Made by a program: the position numbers and the translations under genes. A stretch of DNA of 15,737 nucleotides from Treponema sp. Lineage in GTDB: Bacteria > Spirochaetota > Spirochaetia > Treponematales > Breznakiellaceae. Position 1 is the first letter of the stretch. Each line of letters starts with the position of its first letter. The notes below the pieces were generated by a model. It was given only the letters and a program-made list of their open reading frames with translations. It ran no database searches and had not been told where the DNA came from. The stretch covers positions 1 to 15,737 of the forward strand of contig JAIRNB010000105.1 in NCBI GenBank assembly GCA_031258265.1. The letters are read 5' to 3'. Of this stretch, positions 14,099 through 15,737 are shown in pieces.

Positions 14099-15340
14099 GT
14101 GAATAAAGCAGTATTACTGTGTTCCGCCGTCCTGGCGTTTTTTGTTTTTCCCCTGTGGCTTTTTTCCTGTAAAAACATGGAGGGGGTTGTCCGCGCCCCT
14201 TCGGTTTCCCTGCAATCGGTGGATATTACCGGTATAAGTCTAAAGGGGGTTGATCTGCTCTGTAAATTGGAGGTGGAGAATCCCAATGCCGCCGATCTTC
14301 CCTTTCCAAAGATTAACTGGGAGCTTTTTATAAACGCCAGCTCCTTCCTTTCGGGGACGGCGGAAAGCCGGGAACCGGTCAAGGCCCGCAGCCTTACGGT
14401 GCTGAGCGTTCCGCTGAGTTTCAGCTATGAGGAAATTCTGAGCAGTTTTAAGTCTTTTAAGGGGAGGCAGAGTCTGGCGTACAGCATTACCCTGGAAACC
14501 AGGTTTCCGCTTCCCATGCTGGGGGATGTGGTTTGGAATTTTGATCATACGGGAAGGATTCCCCTGGTTCAGATGATCGCCTTTCATAATCTTTCATCGA
14601 GGATCGAAAAACTGGATTTTACCGGGGCGGATATTGTCTGCTCCGTGGAGATCGACAATCCCAATCCCTTTCCCCTTCCCTTTCCGGCGATAGATTACAG
14701 CTACACGGTGCGGAATACCGGTTTTATCACCGGAACCGCGGAGTTTCCCGGTTCCCTGGCGGCGGAAGGCCGGACCCCGGCGGAAATTCGGCTGCGGGCG
14801 GCGTTTCCCGATCTTTACAGGGTTATCCCGGCCCTTAGAACCGTGGGGGAGGCGGCCAGCCTTCTTTCCCTTAGTTCCCTTGTGGTCCTGCCCGGCTTTG
14901 AGGGGGAAAAACTCGCCCTGGAGATTAGCGGCAGCCTCCCCCTTCTCAAGGAACCGGTCCTGAGTTTCCGGGGAATCAGCGTAAAAAATATCGGTCTGTC
15001 AAAGATAGATTTTGAATTTGGCTGGGATCTGGACAATCCCAATGGTTTTGTCTTTGAGCTGGATGATCTTGACTACAGTCTTTTGGTGAACGGCAATGTC
15101 TGGATTCAGGGGAAGTTGGCCGCGAAAACCAGTGTTGCCGCCGGCAGGAAGGCTTCAATCCCCGTTGTTGTTTCCGTCAGCGACCCGGCCCTGGTGAAGG
15201 ATCTAACCGAAATTATTACCCGGGGGACGGATGTGAATTATGAACTTGCGGGAACCGCGGCATACAGTTCCGGTTTACGGCTCTTTTCCGGTTCCTCCCT
15301 TCCCTTTAGTTTTAGTGGCCGGACAAAACTGCTGCGCTGA
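14099..15340 (+). CDS. Lipoprotein with three LEA2/WHy domains
   Basis: The product is 413 aa. The N-terminus is a lipoprotein signal: a charged start, a hydrophobic stretch, and the lipobox LFSC with Cys24 as the likely lipidated residue; the Phe at -2 and Ser at -1 fit the relaxed spirochaete rule. The rest is three tandem LEA type 2 (water-stress and hypersensitive response, WHy) beta-sandwich domains, about residues 36-120, 158-245 and 285-375. Each carries the hallmark Asn-Pro-Asn: ENPN (61-63), DNPNPF (187-189) and DNPNGF (313-315). The protein should sit at a membrane on the periplasmic side or outside. LEA2 proteins are linked to desiccation and stress protection and to lipid or protein binding; the exact role is unknown. 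The GTG start has GGGGAGG 4 nt upstream. Confidence 0.85.
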   Translation: MNKAVLLCSAVLAFFVFPLWLFSCKNMEGVVRAPSVSLQSVDITGISLKGVDLLCKLEVENPNAADLPFPKINWELFINASSFLSGTAESREPVKARSLTVLSVPLSFSYEEILSSFKSFKGRQSLAYSITLETRFPLPMLGDVVWNFDHTGRIPLVQMIAFHNLSSRIEKLDFTGADIVCSVEIDNPNPFPLPFPAIDYSYTVRNTGFITGTAEFPGSLAAEGRTPAEIRLRAAFPDLYRVIPALRTVGEAASLLSLSSLVVLPGFEGEKLALEISGSLPLLKEPVLSFRGISVKNIGLSKIDFEFGWDLDNPNGFVFELDDLDYSLLVNGNVWIQGKLAAKTSVAAGRKASIPVVVSVSDPALVKDLTEIITRGTDVNYELAGTAAYSSGLRLFSGSSLPFSFSGRTKLLR

Positions 15341-15367
15341 CAGCCGCCTGGTATTTGACGGGTGGCT

Positions 15368-15737
15368 ATGCAAAGAGAAATCACCAAATTAACCGATCTT
15401 TTTTATAGTTATCAGGGCGCATTTTTGCGTGCCCGCAAAAACCGGGCTTTTCGCTTCAATTCCTCGACTTTACCTCTGGTAAAGTCTCCGGTATTTCCGC
15501 TTCAATCCCTTGCGCTGCCCAAAAATGGCATCCATGCCATTTTTGGGCTTTACGTTTTTGCTTTGCAAAAACGTAGAAATTCCTTACAGCCGGCCCCGCG
15601 GCGCGCCCGCCCGCCTACAGACGGGCTCGCATTTGGCCGGGATAACTACAGTTGCCGTGCGCCGGGCGGGTGTTACATTTTTTCCTTAACGCCCCTTACC
15701 AGGGCAATTACTTCGCCCCATGCCGGCCAGCGCATAC
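15368..15737 (+). CDS. Possible partial ORF running through the repeat to the window end
   Basis: An ATG at 15368, with GGGTGG a few bases upstream, opens a frame with no stop for 123 codons to the window edge. It begins MQREITKLTDLFYSYQGAF. Only the first 25 or so codons lie outside the palindromic repeat; the rest translates hairpins and GC-rich sequence and shows no family resemblance. It may be a short gene interrupted or extended by the repeat, or merely a stop-free accident. Confidence 0.2.
   Translation, partial: MQREITKLTDLFYSYQGAFLRARKNRAFRFNSSTLPLVKSPVFPLQSLALPKNGIHAIFGLYVFALQKRRNSLQPAPRRARPPTDGLAFGRDNYSCRAPGGCYIFSLTPLTRAITSPHAGQRI
15431..15451 (+). terminator. Weak terminator-like hairpin after the LEA2 gene
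   Basis: GCCCG (15431-15435) and CGGGC (15443-15447) enclose CAAAAAC and are followed by TTTT. It lies 90 bp past the LEA2 stop. The stem is short and it is also part of the repeat array, so a terminator role is uncertain. Confidence 0.3.
15431..15575. repeat. Modular hairpin-linker repeat, right copy (inverted)
   Basis: Read on the minus strand this is H1 (15552-15574), H2 (15517-15548) and a linker (15487-15516) nearly identical to those at 12501-12583. It then switches to a different hairpin, GACTTTACC/GGTAAAGTC (15466-15486), a second linker containing GGAATTGAAGCG (minus strand of 15448-15465), and the GCCCG/CGGGC hairpin. The two linkers of this copy share ATTGAAGCG with each other and with the left copy in a slightly changed form. 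The hairpins after the shared part are unrelated between the copies. Confidence 0.85.
15576..15737. other. GC-rich end of the window, no supported gene
   Basis: After the repeat the sequence is GC-rich with small palindromes (GGCGCGCC-like near 15600 and GCCCG/CGGGC near 15607-15625). It ends in ATGCCGGCCAGCGCATAC, which resembles the repeat cluster words seen near 12330-12490. Nothing else is recognised. Confidence 0.35.

Overview
The window looks chromosomal and GC-rich, apart from one AT-rich islet. The best reading of its origin is a Treponema-like spirochaete. The EF-G is of the spirochaete/mitochondrial EFG1 type, there is a lipoprotein with a relaxed lipobox (LFSC), and the spaces between genes are dense with palindromic repeats. 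The genus is an inference; I cannot check it by search.

Layout. Positions 1-334 hold a palindromic repeat cluster leading into a four-gene plus-strand operon (335-7243), jetA-jetB-jetC-jetD. This is a complete Wadjet-type system (type I by its JetA): a kleisin-like subunit, a KITE-like subunit, an SMC-like ATPase and a Toprim-fold nuclease, expected to recognise and cut small circular DNA such as plasmids. Next come 352 bp without a recognised gene (7244-7595), containing a hairpin that hides a Shine-Dalgarno sequence. Then there is an AT-rich islet with a small minus-strand secreted protein built of Tyr-Gly-Ser repeats, and a plus-strand terminator with no obvious gene of its own. The minus-strand block 8206-12022 contains a degenerate SDR-like protein and, in a separate operon, fusA followed after 1 bp by a RecA/KaiC-like ATPase. 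A 693-bp repeat-rich gap (12023-12715) follows, then serS and a lipoprotein with three LEA2/WHy domains on the plus strand, and finally another repeat-rich stretch to the window end.

Main observations beyond gene calls. (1) jetC and jetD are joined by four ~20-bp tandem repeats, which also create a 16-codon micro-ORF whose start abuts the jetC stop and whose stop overlaps the jetD start. (2) The same repeat element stands in front of jetA and, about 12 kb away in inverted orientation, in front of fusA. (3) serS and the LEA2 gene are flanked by inverted copies of a modular repeat in which hairpins of differing sequence are joined by conserved linkers. (4) SerRS carries a short Pro/Ser-rich insertion next to its conserved C-terminal catalytic region.

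Wadjet itself is a described system. The micro-ORF junction, the repeat family and the 7244-8137 region are the parts I cannot match to anything I know.
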